Assembly (NCBI GenBank): GCA_945860265.1
Contig: CAMAQF010000004.1
Span: forward strand, 1-64,000
Reading direction: 5' to 3'
From: Emticicia agri
GTDB taxonomy: Bacteria; Bacteroidota; Bacteroidia; Cytophagales; Spirosomataceae
DNA: 64,000 nucleotides
In this document: in pieces, positions 55,083 through 63,476 of the stretch
Layout of the letters: each line of letters begins with the position of its first letter
Numbering within the stretch: position 1 is the first letter of the stretch
The notes under the pieces: model-generated
Seen by the model: the letters and a program-made list of their open reading frames with translations, nothing else
Told to the model about the DNA's origin: nothing
Database searches by the model: none
Made by a program: the position numbers and the translations under genes

Positions 55083-56963
55083 ATGTCTCAAAAAAATCTA
55101 GATATACTATTTATAGCCGCCGCCATATTTTCGCCAATATTATATGGTGTCTTTTTTATACGAAATTTTTCAATGCCACTTTCAGGTGGTGGCGATATTG
55201 ATGAATGGGAATATGTAGGCTATTATCTTTCTCATCATATTAGTTTTAAGCCTTTTCCAAGTTTAGAATTTAATAATAATCAAAGTTTTTATCCATTTGG
55301 CACCACTCAAGTTTTTTCCGATTGGTCGCTCGAAAGCAATTATTGGTTTGCTTTGTTTTATAATTATTTCGGTCACGGAGCTTGGCTCAATTTTTATTAT
55401 ATACTTAGCCTAATTGTTTCATATTTAGGGACTTATCTTATTATAAAGAAAGACTTTGGTCAGAACAAAGCCTTTTTTGTCGGCTTTATTGTTACGTTCT
55501 TCAATTTCTATGCCCTAAATAAATACCCCCATCATTATAATCATAGTACAATTCATTGGGCTGTTTTAAGTTTTTTTACTGACTTTACTTTTGTTAAACG
55601 GATAGTTTTGAGAGAAAATATTTCATTAAAGTGGGTTTTCTTGAAGGCTTTTATTTTATTAGCAACTCTCGGAATGAACCTCGGTTATATTTGCGGTTTT
55701 GCTCTTAATAGCTTCGTAATTAGCTTATTTGTTATGCTGGTGGTTGTTTTAATAAGGATTCTGAAAGGCGAAAATCAACTGAAGAAATATTTTTTCGACT
55801 GGTTTTCTGATTTAAAGAGTTCTCCGAGGCTTTATTTAATGTTGAGTATTCCAAGTCTGATTTTTATTTTTCTGTATCTGCCTTTAGTTTTACAAATTTA
55901 TTTTGAAGCAAAGTCCTTTCATCTTGACAACGTCAATGCACCACATTTCTGGAGTCATCCATTACGAATGTTGCTTCCATATTTTCCAGGTTTTAGTGCT
56001 TTATATAATCCATTTACGCACATATTGAAGGATATGCCCGAAGGACTTGGTTCAGGAAGCCCAGGTTGGCTTTGCTTAAGTTTGGGAATTATAGGTTTTT
56101 TTAAAAATAGAAAACAGTTTTGGCTAGTATTTCTTCCAATGATGATTCTTCTGTTGATTTCTACATTTTATCATCCAAATAAAATTCCTACACTAAAAAT
56201 CTTCCCGTGGGGAGCGTACAATCGTGTACCTTCGCGATTTACATCTTTGTTACCTGTTATTTTCTCGTGCTTTTTTCTTCCTACTGATCTAAGGAAATTG
56301 CCTTTTAATAAAATTTTATTATTTCCTTTGATAATTTTTTTTATCCTTGAACTGTCAGAAGTTTACAAATACCGATATTCACAAAAACCATTTGAGTTTG
56401 ACAAAAACTTTTTTGGTTATATGCAACAAGTAAAATTACAAAAAGGTGAAGCAGTAATGGATTTTCCATTTTGTATTGTTGGCGGTGATGGTACTGGTCT
56501 TAGAGAAAAACTTTGTCCGATTTTTCAACGAACTTGCAATGTTTATGCTTTAAGCCGTTTTCATGAAAAGAAAGTCATAGGAGGATACTATAGCCACGTT
56601 CCTGAATCAGCCATTAAAGGTTTTGTTTCTGCGGGAATTGGCAAATGGGTAGTTCCAAATGATAGTACATACATAGAAGGTTGGAAGAATGCCACTAAAA
56701 TTATTAATATTCTCGATGATAAGCAATTGGAGCATTTTGTGAGTTATTTTAAATATAATGATTTTGCAGGAATAAACCTAAGTGTCGATTTGATTCCCTA
56801 CGAAATGTATAAGCAAATAACAAATGTTATTGGTTCTCCTACGCTAAGGACTATTTTTCCAGGTGCTGGCAAAATAGTATTTATACCCAAACCTAAATTA
56901 TGGCAAAAATTTGTTAATAAAGAAAAAGCAATGGCAATTAAATTTCCTTGCGGTTGTGATTAA
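55083..56963 (+). CDS. Polytopic membrane protein, possible GT-C type glycosyltransferase
   Basis: The tracked ORF starts inside nagB; the ATG at 55083 (MSQKNLDILFIAAAIFSP, 626 residues) avoids overlap and is preferred. There are about ten membrane segments spread through the first 420 residues, then a soluble C-terminal part with EAVMDFPFCIVGGDGTGLREK. After the first segment, an outside loop has PLSGGGDIDEWEYVGYYLSHH; acidic residues at this place are typical of GT-C lipid-sugar transferases. Catalytic identity is an inference. Likely co-transcribed with the NagB-like gene. Confidence 0.65.
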   Translation: MSQKNLDILFIAAAIFSPILYGVFFIRNFSMPLSGGGDIDEWEYVGYYLSHHISFKPFPSLEFNNNQSFYPFGTTQVFSDWSLESNYWFALFYNYFGHGAWLNFYYILSLIVSYLGTYLIIKKDFGQNKAFFVGFIVTFFNFYALNKYPHHYNHSTIHWAVLSFFTDFTFVKRIVLRENISLKWVFLKAFILLATLGMNLGYICGFALNSFVISLFVMLVVVLIRILKGENQLKKYFFDWFSDLKSSPRLYLMLSIPSLIFIFLYLPLVLQIYFEAKSFHLDNVNAPHFWSHPLRMLLPYFPGFSALYNPFTHILKDMPEGLGSGSPGWLCLSLGIIGFFKNRKQFWLVFLPMMILLLISTFYHPNKIPTLKIFPWGAYNRVPSRFTSLLPVIFSCFFLPTDLRKLPFNKILLFPLIIFFILELSEVYKYRYSQKPFEFDKNFFGYMQQVKLQKGEAVMDFPFCIVGGDGTGLREKLCPIFQRTCNVYALSRFHEKKVIGGYYSHVPESAIKGFVSAGIGKWVVPNDSTYIEGWKNATKIINILDDKQLEHFVSYFKYNDFAGINLSVDLIPYEMYKQITNVIGSPTLRTIFPGAGKIVFIPKPKLWQKFVNKEKAMAIKFPCGCD

Positions 56964-57022
56964 TGATTCATTTTTTCATTGAGATCGTTTTTATGAGTTA
57001 TTATGTTAATTTTTAGTTTTAG

Positions 57023-57054
57023 TTGTATAAATTAATGAAATAAAGATAACTTTG
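57023..57054 (+). promoter_or_regulatory. Bacteroidota-type promoter of the second WxcM-like gene
   Basis: TTG at 57023-57025, 21-nt spacer, TAACTTTG at 57047-57054 (TAnnTTTG). The ATG at 57081 is about 20 nt past the predicted start site. Confidence 0.52.
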
Positions 57055-57080
57055 CATTTTAGTTAGAAAATAATATTTGC

Positions 57081-57464
57081 ATGGCAGTCTTATTGGAATT
57101 ACAAACATTTTTATCGGAAAAGGGTAGTTTAACAGTTTTTGAAAAGGTTCTAACAAATGGCATTAAAAGAATTTTTTATATCTATAATGCTTTTAATCAA
57201 ATTCGCGGGGGGCATCGTCATAAACTTGCTTATAATGCACTTACTTGTGTGAGTGGTACATGTAAGGTATATGTTCATAATGGTGGCTACGAAGAAATTT
57301 TCGCGTTAGATTCACCAGATAAATGTGTGTTGGTCGAACCTAGAGATTGGCATACGATGTACGATTTTTCCGAAAATGCAGTTTTGTTAGTTCTCTCTGA
57401 TAGGTATTATGAAAAAGAAGACTATGTCTATGAAAAATATGTTGCGTTGGGTGTAAAAGAGTAA
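57081..57464 (+). CDS. WxcM/FdtA-like cupin, paralogue of 16403-16825
   Basis: 127 residues, single cupin. IRGGHRHKLAYNALTCVSGTC and VEPRDWHTMYDFSENAVLLVLSD align block for block with the protein at 16403. Characterised FdtA-type cupins isomerise dTDP-4-keto-6-deoxyglucose. A nucleotide-sugar role would fit the possible glycosyltransferase upstream, but no dTDP-sugar synthesis genes are in the window. It has its own promoter and converges on hslV. Confidence 0.77.
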   Translation: MAVLLELQTFLSEKGSLTVFEKVLTNGIKRIFYIYNAFNQIRGGHRHKLAYNALTCVSGTCKVYVHNGGYEEIFALDSPDKCVLVEPRDWHTMYDFSENAVLLVLSDRYYEKEDYVYEKYVALGVKE

Positions 57465-57517
57465 AGAAAAAGATTTTTATAAAATTTGTCACTTTTTGTT
57501 TACTGGTCTTAGTCCAT

Positions 57518-58054
57518 TTAAAGCGTCTCAATAATTATATTATGATTAGTATAAATACAAATATCTGCTGCAATATTTAAACTTTCTTGCACCATTTGTT
57601 CGGCCGTCATGCCATCAGCATGTCGTTTTAGGGCAATCGCTGCCGACTGTGCGTACATACTTCCAGAGCCAATCGAAGCAATTTGATTGTCTGGTTCAAG
57701 AACATCGCCTGTACCTGATATAATCAACATTTCGGTTTCATTTGCAACAATGAGCATAGCTTCTAATTTTCTTAGAAAACGGTCAGTACGCCAATCTTTT
57801 GCCAATTCGATAGCTGCACGCTTCATGTTACCTCCATAAGCATTGAGTTTCTCTTCAAAACGTTCGATTAATGTAAAAGCATCGGCAGTTGAACCAGCAA
57901 ATCCTGCAAGTATTTTGCCACCGAATAGTTTTCTGACCTTGCGGACATTACTTTTTGCCACGGTGTTACCCATTGTTGCCTGACCATCAGCCCCAAGGGC
58001 TATTTTTCCGTTGTGAATTACCCCCAAAACGGTGGTTGCATGTATTTTTTGCAT
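57518..58054 (-). CDS. hslV: HslV, peptidase subunit of the HslUV protease
   Basis: 178 residues, normal length. The N-terminus [25 protein letters not shown] matches HslV, with Thr as the processed N-terminal nucleophile (TTVLGV). [23 protein letters not shown] and [15 protein letters not shown] are family blocks. Works with the HslU ATPase, which is not in this window. It follows the DUF3828-like gene by 4 bp on the same strand, so they are probably co-transcribed. Confidence 0.95.
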   Translation of the reverse strand: MQKIHATTVLGVIHNGKIALGADGQATMGNTVAKSNVRKVRKLFGGKILAGFAGSTADAFTLIERFEEKLNAYGGNMKRAAIELAKDWRTDRFLRKLEAMLIVANETEMLIISGTGDVLEPDNQIASIGSGSMYAQSAAIALKRHADGMTAEQMVQESLNIAADICIYTNHNIIIETL

Positions 58055-58058
58055 TAAA

Positions 58059-58604
58059 TTATTTCGATTCTATTTTTGATAATTTCCAAACATTATTCTC
58101 AAAATCTAAAGAATAAATAAAACTAATTTTATAAGGTTTCTTTAAATTAACTACCACTTTTACCTTATTTGTGTTAATGGTAGACGTTGAGCTATTATTT
58201 AAAGCAAAAAGCAAATCTTTGAAAGAAGGTGGGTCTTGCGATAACGTATATCTATCATAGTCAATTCCGGAGGTATAACCATTTTTTTTAATGTCAGCTT
58301 GTTTTTGAAAAAACTCTTGTTGTAAACCTTTAATGTAAATGCTTGAAAAAAAGCCAGTTGCTTCAACTGACTTAATATATTTTTCAATACATTTCATATC
58401 AATTTTAGTAACGTCAACACCATCTGATACGTAGCAATCACCTTCAAATGGAATAGCATCAGTTTTGCCATACCATTTATAAAAATTCATGATTCTTTGT
58501 TTAGGTGTTTCTTTGATTTGAGCCGAAACTATGAAACACGACAAAAAACAAATCCCCCATAGAGAGATTATTAGCCAACTACATGGAGGATTTGTCTTTT
58601 TCAT
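58059..58604 (-). CDS. Exported DUF3828-like protein
   Basis: 181 residues. An N-terminal hydrophobic segment [21 protein letters not shown] is a signal peptide or possibly a lipoprotein signal. The mature part begins [14 protein letters not shown], continues with [13 protein letters not shown] and [12 protein letters not shown], and ends in a strand-rich domain ([32 protein letters not shown]). This fits the DUF3828 pattern, an NTF2-like small domain of unknown function. Sits between the E2 and hslV genes on the same strand. Confidence 0.65.
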   Translation of the reverse strand: MKKTNPPCSWLIISLWGICFLSCFIVSAQIKETPKQRIMNFYKWYGKTDAIPFEGDCYVSDGVDVTKIDMKCIEKYIKSVEATGFFSSIYIKGLQQEFFQKQADIKKNGYTSGIDYDRYTLSQDPPSFKDLLFALNNSSTSTINTNKVKVVVNLKKPYKISFIYSLDFENNVWKLSKIESK

Positions 58605-58631
58605 TAATATTTTATAACTCTTTGAGGCTTA

Positions 58632-60257
58632 TTAAACCAATAATTTGTACGGCTCTTCAAGCAATTCTTTCAATGTTACCAAGAATGCAGCACCGGTTGC
58701 ACCATCAACTACACGGTGGTCGCAAGTAAGTGTAACTTTCATGACGCTTGTGGCATAGAATTGACCGTTTTTAACTGCAACTATTTCTTTAATACCACCT
58801 ACTGAAAGAATACAAGATTCATTTTTAGGATTATTGATAATTGAAGTGAAAGATTCAATACCAAACATGCCTAAATTACTTACTGTAAATGTATTTCCTT
58901 CCCACTCTTTTGGCTGAAGTTTGCCATTTTTAGCTTTACCACCCAAATCTTTTGTTGTTGCGGCCAAAACCGAAAGTGAAAGTGTATCTACAAATCTGAT
59001 TACTGGTACAACCAAACCTTCTGCAATTGCTACTGCCATACCAATATGCACATGGTCATTGCGTCTGATGTGGTCTTCTCTCCAAGATGAATTTACGTTT
59101 GGATGCTTTTTCAAAGCAACTCCACACGCTTTTAACACCAAATCATTAAATGAAATCTTCACAGGAGATGCTTGATTCATCACTTCACGGGCTTGGATGG
59201 CTTTATCCATACAGATTTCCATTGTTAATTGGAAATCTACCGCCGATGATTGTGAATCAGCTAAACTTCTTGCAATTGCCTTACGCATTTGCGTTAAAGG
59301 TATTTCCTCAAAACTTTCTACGCCAGCCGCTATTGCAACTATTGCACTAGAAGTCTCTGCTTTTGTTTCTGATACTTTTGGTGTAAAGCTATCAACGTCT
59401 GATTTTACAATTCTACCACCTTCTCCTGAGCCGCTCACTTCAGTTAGTTTGATACCTTTTTCCTCGGCCATTTTTTTGGCAAGTGGGGAAGCAAGGATGC
59501 GTCCATTACTGTTTGAGGCTTGTAAAGGAGTGTTAGTTGAAGATGTAGCTACTGGTACAACGTTTTCAGTTTTAGGATTTTCTGTTGACGAAGGAGTAAC
59601 TGCTAGAACTGGTGCAGCAAATGCGGTTGTCGTACTAAGTAGTGCTTGGTAGTTTGCACCTTCTTCGCCAATTATTGCAATAATAGCATTTATTTTTGCT
59701 GCTTGTCCGGCTCCTATACCAATGTATAATAAGGTTCCGTCTTCATAGGCTTCAAGTTCCATTGTAGCTTTATCAGTTTCGATTTCAGCCAAAATATCTC
59801 CAGATTTTACTTTATCACCAACTTTTTTCAACCAAGCATGAATTACACCTTCGGTCATAGTATCGCTCAAAAGTGGCATCGTTACCACCTTAGCTTTAAT
59901 ATTTGAAATATCAACTGCTTGAGTAGCCGAAACAGGGAGAGTTTCTGTAACTGGGGCTGGCTCAGCGGGAGGTGTTACTGCATTAGTACTTCCGCTTAAT
60001 AAACTTTGAAAATCTTCGCCTGGTTTACCGATTACTGCCATAATAGCATCCACTGCAACGGCCTGACCTTTTTCAATACCTATATAAAGTAGCGTTCCAT
60101 CATAATATGACTCCATATCCATGGTAGCCTTATCTGTCTCGATCTCAGCTAAAATATCACCTGATTTTACAACATCACCAACTTTCTTGTTCCATGCCGC
60201 AATTACACCCTCTGTCATGGTGTCGCTCATCTTGGGCATTCTGATTACTTCTGCCAT
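58632..60257 (-). CDS. Dihydrolipoamide acyltransferase (E2), pyruvate dehydrogenase type
   Basis: 541 residues. Two lipoyl domains (lysine in EIETDKATMDMESY, about 43, and EIETDKATMELEAY, about 167) are joined by Ala/Pro/Thr-rich linkers. A peripheral-subunit-binding domain (ILASPLAKKMAEEKGIKLTEVSGSGEGGRI, about 255-285) precedes the acyltransferase core, ending with the catalytic DHRVVDGATGAAFL. Domain layout matches the acetyltransferase of pyruvate dehydrogenase. E1 and E3 genes are not here, as is frequent in Bacteroidota. Confidence 0.93.
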   Translation of the reverse strand: MAEVIRMPKMSDTMTEGVIAAWNKKVGDVVKSGDILAEIETDKATMDMESYYDGTLLYIGIEKGQAVAVDAIMAVIGKPGEDFQSLLSGSTNAVTPPAEPAPVTETLPVSATQAVDISNIKAKVVTMPLLSDTMTEGVIHAWLKKVGDKVKSGDILAEIETDKATMELEAYEDGTLLYIGIGAGQAAKINAIIAIIGEEGANYQALLSTTTAFAAPVLAVTPSSTENPKTENVVPVATSSTNTPLQASNSNGRILASPLAKKMAEEKGIKLTEVSGSGEGGRIVKSDVDSFTPKVSETKAETSSAIVAIAAGVESFEEIPLTQMRKAIARSLADSQSSAVDFQLTMEICMDKAIQAREVMNQASPVKISFNDLVLKACGVALKKHPNVNSSWREDHIRRNDHVHIGMAVAIAEGLVVPVIRFVDTLSLSVLAATTKDLGGKAKNGKLQPKEWEGNTFTVSNLGMFGIESFTSIINNPKNESCILSVGGIKEIVAVKNGQFYATSVMKVTLTCDHRVVDGATGAAFLVTLKELLEEPYKLLV

Positions 60258-60539
60258 TTTTTAAAAATTTGCTTAGATTTTGGATAGTATCATTTTTCAA
60301 CCCTCAAAATTATAACAAAGTTTTGGATGTCCTTAAAAAACTAATAAGAAAGTTTGTAATAAGTTTAATTTTGCCTTTTTTTGCCCACTACATAAGAAAA
60401 TTGTATCAAGTATATGGCTATTGCTCTAAATTTATTATCAATGCAATTCTTTTAATTAAGGTTTTTTTAATTTTTCTTGGCGTTTGTGTTTTTGTTTGTC
60501 TTGTGCTAACCGGTAATTATTGGATAATTAAATGATAGA

Positions 60540-60580
60540 AATTTAGAGACTTTAAGCACAGATTTTTATCTTCTTTTGAG
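60540..60580. other. Junction between housekeeping and decayed accessory DNA
   Basis: Short stretch between the E2 upstream region and the transposase remnant. The ORF 60269-60535 upstream of it has no recognisable family and starts at TTG; I do not call it. Confidence 0.3.
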
Positions 60581-60965
60581 TTATTTTTTCATTTCTATGT
60601 CATACTTGAGTAAATATTTATAGGTGCTTTGAAAGTTAATGCCTTCATGTATTCTCCCAAAATTTTAAAAACTTCTAAACTCCTCCAATGTTTTTCGAGC
60701 TTCAGTCAAATCTTTAAACTTAAATCTCTGACGTATGAAGCTTTCCATGATTGAATGATAGGCTTCAATGTGTGCATCTTGCTGGGGTGTCGCAGGTTTT
60801 GTAAATTCTTGTTTGACATTTTTGCCTCAAAAATATTCTTGGACGTCGGTTCCTATTTAGCGGTATGCCACCGCCGCGGTGGCTGCCATTGTCGCTTCTA
60901 ACACAGATTCCTTTAGGTAAATCATAGCTTTCAAAAAGGGTATCAAATAATCAAATGACATCTTA
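60581..60965 (-). mobile_element. Degenerate integrase-core transposase remnant (IS3/IS481-like)
   Basis: On the minus strand, broken frames give DTLFESYDLPKGICVRSDNGS (the integrase-core SDNGS block). After a shift comes KNVKQEFTKPATPQQDAHIEAYHSIMESFIRQR and then EARKTLEEFRSF-stop-NFGRIHEGINFQSTYKYL, the typical C-terminal end of IS3/IS481-type transposases. At least two stop codons and one frame change are present, and the N-terminal DNA-binding part is missing. Inactive. Terminal inverted repeats were not identified. A GC-rich palindrome interrupts it just after the SDNGS motif. Confidence 0.78.
60867..60883. repeat. GC-rich 17-bp palindrome inside the transposase remnant
   Basis: GCCACCGC-C-GCGGTGGC: perfect 8-bp arms around one base, all-GC-rich apart from two A/T pairs, in AT-rich DNA. 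It lies directly after the SDNGS codons where the reading frame is lost. Confidence 0.6.
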
Positions 60966-61108
60966 ATTTTTGATTGTAAAAGCACAATATTGTAATGCAA
61001 CTGGCAAAAAAATGAGCAAGGGTTTTCATAAATATCAAAAATCTTATCAACATGATTTACTTCATTGCTGGTACACTCAAATTTAATTACCCACTCTTTT
61101 TAACATAG

Positions 61109-61357
61109 ACCCAAGAATCATTTTCTATCGAATGGGTGAAAGAAAATAGTGTTTTGAAGAAAACGGTTGGCTTTACTGCTTTGCTTAAAACTCTACCTAA
61201 ATTAATAGAAATAGGTAAAGAATAACTGGATTTGTCTCAATCCTTTTTTGAAACAAAATTTGAACTTTCAAGAAATATGGACTTTTCAGATATTCAATTG
61301 AGTAGCAAAGGTGTAAATCAACTTGTTCAAAGCTTTAACTTAAATATACCTTTGTAA
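61109..61357 (+). pseudogene. Unrecognised decayed reading frame
   Basis: One plus frame reads EWVKENSVLKKTVGFTALL through to GKE-stop and then, still in frame, LDLSQSFFETKFELSRN to a second stop at 61355-61357. Codon use looks gene-like, and a single stop splits it, suggesting the tail of a broken gene. I do not recognise the family. Confidence 0.3.
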
Positions 61358-61405
61358 AACTGATTTTTATGAAGTATTTTTTGTTTAAGTCGAACAACAA
61401 AGTTT

Positions 61406-61592
61406 AACCCTTGCAGGGTTATCGAGCCTATTTATTTTTATTCCGTAGGTTTCACCTACGGCTATTCATGTTCAAGCCCTTCGGACTTTGGTGGGAAAAA
61501 ATTAAGCAAGCCTGCAAGGCTTAAACCTAAATAACCACGAGTGCAACTCGTGGAAAGAAAAACGGAGAAAAATTTCAACCCTGCAAGGGTTG
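61406..61592. repeat. Array of short triloop hairpins bounded by inverted copies
   Basis: Five hairpins with perfect 6-8-bp stems and 3-nt loops, plus one imperfect: AACCCT-TGC-AGGGTT (61406-61420), CCGTAGGT-TTC-ACCTACGG (61443-61461), AAGCCC-TTC-GGACTT (61474-61488, one mismatch), AAGCCT-GCA-AGGCTT (61508-61522), CCACGAGT-GCA-ACTCGTGG (61535-61553), CAACCCT-GCA-AGGGTTG (61576-61592). The first and last cores are exact reverse complements, so the array is bounded by an inverted pair. Looks like a REP/BIME-like element; no transposase of the REP-associated type is in the window. Confidence 0.8.
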
Positions 61593-61705
61593 AACAATCA
61601 AAGTTTCTAATTTACAAAAGTACTTTTTCGTACTAAAAGAAAAGATTGAAATTTGAAAATAAATATTATTTCTACTATCTTCACATCATAAATTATTATA
61701 AAATC

Positions 61706-61867
61706 ATGACAATTATTCTCAAAAAGGGTCAACATTTAGAAGAAATATTGCCTAAAAGCACTTCAAAGGTTAGTAAAAGACTCAATGCTAAGAAATATGT
61801 TGGGGTATTAAAATTAAAAGAAGACCCATTAGAAATTCAAAAAAGAATGCGTGATGAATGGGAGTAA
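61706..61867 (+). CDS. Probable antitoxin of a VapBC-type pair
   Basis: 53 residues from the ATG at 61706 (MTIILKKGQHLEEILPKST); the longer tracked start adds an unconvincing leader. Small, basic, and ending KEDPLEIQKRMRDEWE, the usual tail of short Bacteroidota antitoxins that precede PIN toxins. It overlaps the downstream PIN gene by 14 bp. Recognition is from position and size more than from a domain. Confidence 0.62.
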   Translation: MTIILKKGQHLEEILPKSTSKVSKRLNAKKYVGVLKLKEDPLEIQKRMRDEWE

Positions 61868-62224
61868 AATATTAATCGACACCAATATTGCTCTTTATTT
61901 ATTTAATGGTGACGAAGATTTAGCCGCAGAACTTCAAGATAAAGAAGCCTACGTTTCTTTTATTAATGAACTTGAATTATTGGGGTACAAAGGAATAAAA
62001 CCCCATGAAGTGAATTGGATGGAATTATTTTTATAGGAATGTTCTATCATGGATTTTAACCAAGGAATCAAAGATATTGCCATTGATTTACGTCGAAACT
62101 ACAAACTGAAATTACCTGATGCAATTATTGCGGCTACTGCTATTTTTCTGGGTATTCCATTAATTTCCGCAGATGGTCATTTGATAAAATTGAAGATTTG
62201 GTATTTATTAAATACCAGCCCTAA
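61854..62224 (+). pseudogene. VapC-like PIN-domain toxin, broken by a stop and a frameshift
   Basis: From ATG 61854, SKILIDTNIALYLFNGDED (first PIN Asp) and SFINELELLGYKG (Glu) are followed by an in-frame TAG at 62034-62036. The same frame then continues ECSIMDFNQGIKDIAIDLRR and LKLPDAIIAATAI (third acidic site) to ISADGH. There the frame is lost at a TTT run near 62180; a one-base insertion restores DKIEDLVFIKYQP and a stop at 62222. So an RNase toxin has been inactivated by two small lesions while the antitoxin stays intact. Confidence 0.78.
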
Positions 62225-62271
62225 GATGGCATAATACTAGAATTTATGACGCATTTCGTTACACATTTCGT

Positions 62272-63412
62272 TCAATTCCAAGCCCTTAAATTTTCCACCA
62301 CTTTCTGCACAGCCGCTACCACGGAGGATACTTCATCAGTCGTATTGAATCGCCCAAAACTAAAACGAATACACGAAAATGCTTCGGTTTCGGTCATGCC
62401 CAAAGCCATCAACACATGAGAAGGCTCAACCGATGCCGAAGTACAAGCCGAACCATTTGAAACCGCAATATCATGCAAACCCATAATCAAAGCATCTGAA
62501 TCACAACCTTCAAATTTGATATTGGTCATGTTATACAAACGATTTTCGACATTGCCATTTACTTCAGTATTCGGAATTTCGAGCAAAGCCTTTTCTAAAT
62601 CATCTTTAAATGCTCTAATTCTTTTGGTTTCGGCTTTCATTTTTTTCTGACAGAGTTCGGCTGCGTGTCCCATGCCTACAATTCCCGCCACATCGAGCGT
62701 TCCCGAACGACGACTTCCTTCGTATCCGCCTCCGTGAAGTAGAGCTTCGAGTTTGATGCGTTTTTGTCAGCGTTGCCTTACAAACAAAGCCTAACACCTT
62801 TTGGGTCATAAAATTTATGTGCCGACATCGCCATTAAATCAATATCGAATTCATCAACTTTTAAATCTAATTTACCAACTGCCTGCGTTCCATCCTTCCT
62901 AAAAATTGCACCTACTTCGTGCATCAATTTTGCCAATTCTTCAATTGGCTGAATCACCCCTAATTAATTATTGCCTAGCATCACCGAAACCAATATTGTA
63001 TCGGATTGATTGCCGCTTTTAAAACTTAAATATCAACCAAACCATCTTTTTTTACAGGAAGAAAAGAGATTTCAAAGCCTTTAGTTTCGAGGTATTTACA
63101 GACATCCAGTACGGCAGAATGTTCAGTCTGAAGTGTAATAATATGTTTGCCTTTGTTTGAATAATTTTCGGCTATTCCCTTGATAGCCAAGTTAATAGCC
63201 TCAGTTGCACCCGATGTAAAAACGATTTCGTGTATTTCTGTACCAATCAAATCAGCCATTTGTTGACGAGCATTTTTAACAGCCTCGCTTGCACTAAGTC
63301 CAAATGCGTGAGTTGAGCTTGCATTTGCAAAATTATCGGTCAAGAATGGCAGCATTATTTCCAAAACTTCTGGATCGATTTTGGTTGTTGCATTATTATC
63401 GAGATAAATCAT
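62272..63412 (-). pseudogene. Cysteine desulfurase (NifS/IscS-type) pseudogene
   Basis: Starts at ATG 63412 (MIYLDNNATTKIDPEVL). N-terminal part runs to a stop at 63026 with TSGATEAINLAIKG and LQTEHSAVLDVC visible. Pieces in other frames follow: SDTILVSVMLGNN-stop-LGVIQPIEELAKLMHEVGAIF, then SAHKFYDPKGV with the PLP lysine. After further stops and shifts comes KRIKLEALLHGGGYEGSRRSG, and finally SNGSACTSASVEPSHVLMALG with the active-site Cys. At least four stops or frameshifts, so this is real decay and not a base-call slip. An intact copy must exist elsewhere if the genome relies on this enzyme. Confidence 0.85.
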
Positions 63413-63436
63413 AAGTTTCAAATTTACAAAACAAAT

Positions 63437-63464
63437 AAGGCATGAACATTAAATTTCATGCCTT
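63437..63464 (-). terminator. Terminator after the GH3-family gene
   Basis: AAGGCATGAA pairs with TTCATGCCTT (10 bp, 8-nt loop). On the minus strand it lies just past the GH3 stop and is followed by TATTTGTTTTG. Confidence 0.55.
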
Positions 63465-63476
63465 AAAACTTTATTT

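Noticed and set aside
60269-60535. 88-residue plus-strand ORF upstream of the E2 gene with hydrophobic C-terminus
   Set aside because: It starts at TTG, has no family resemblance, covers the E2 promoter region, and its hydrophobic stretch is what AT-rich DNA yields by chance.
61012-61090. Short plus-strand frame MSKGFHKYQK... beside the transposase remnant
   Set aside because: About 25 residues, stops early and has no recognisable domain; probably decayed DNA.
61406-61592. Hairpin array considered as CRISPR
   Set aside because: Stems differ from one another, there is no fixed repeat length or unique spacer pattern, and no cas genes occur in the window.
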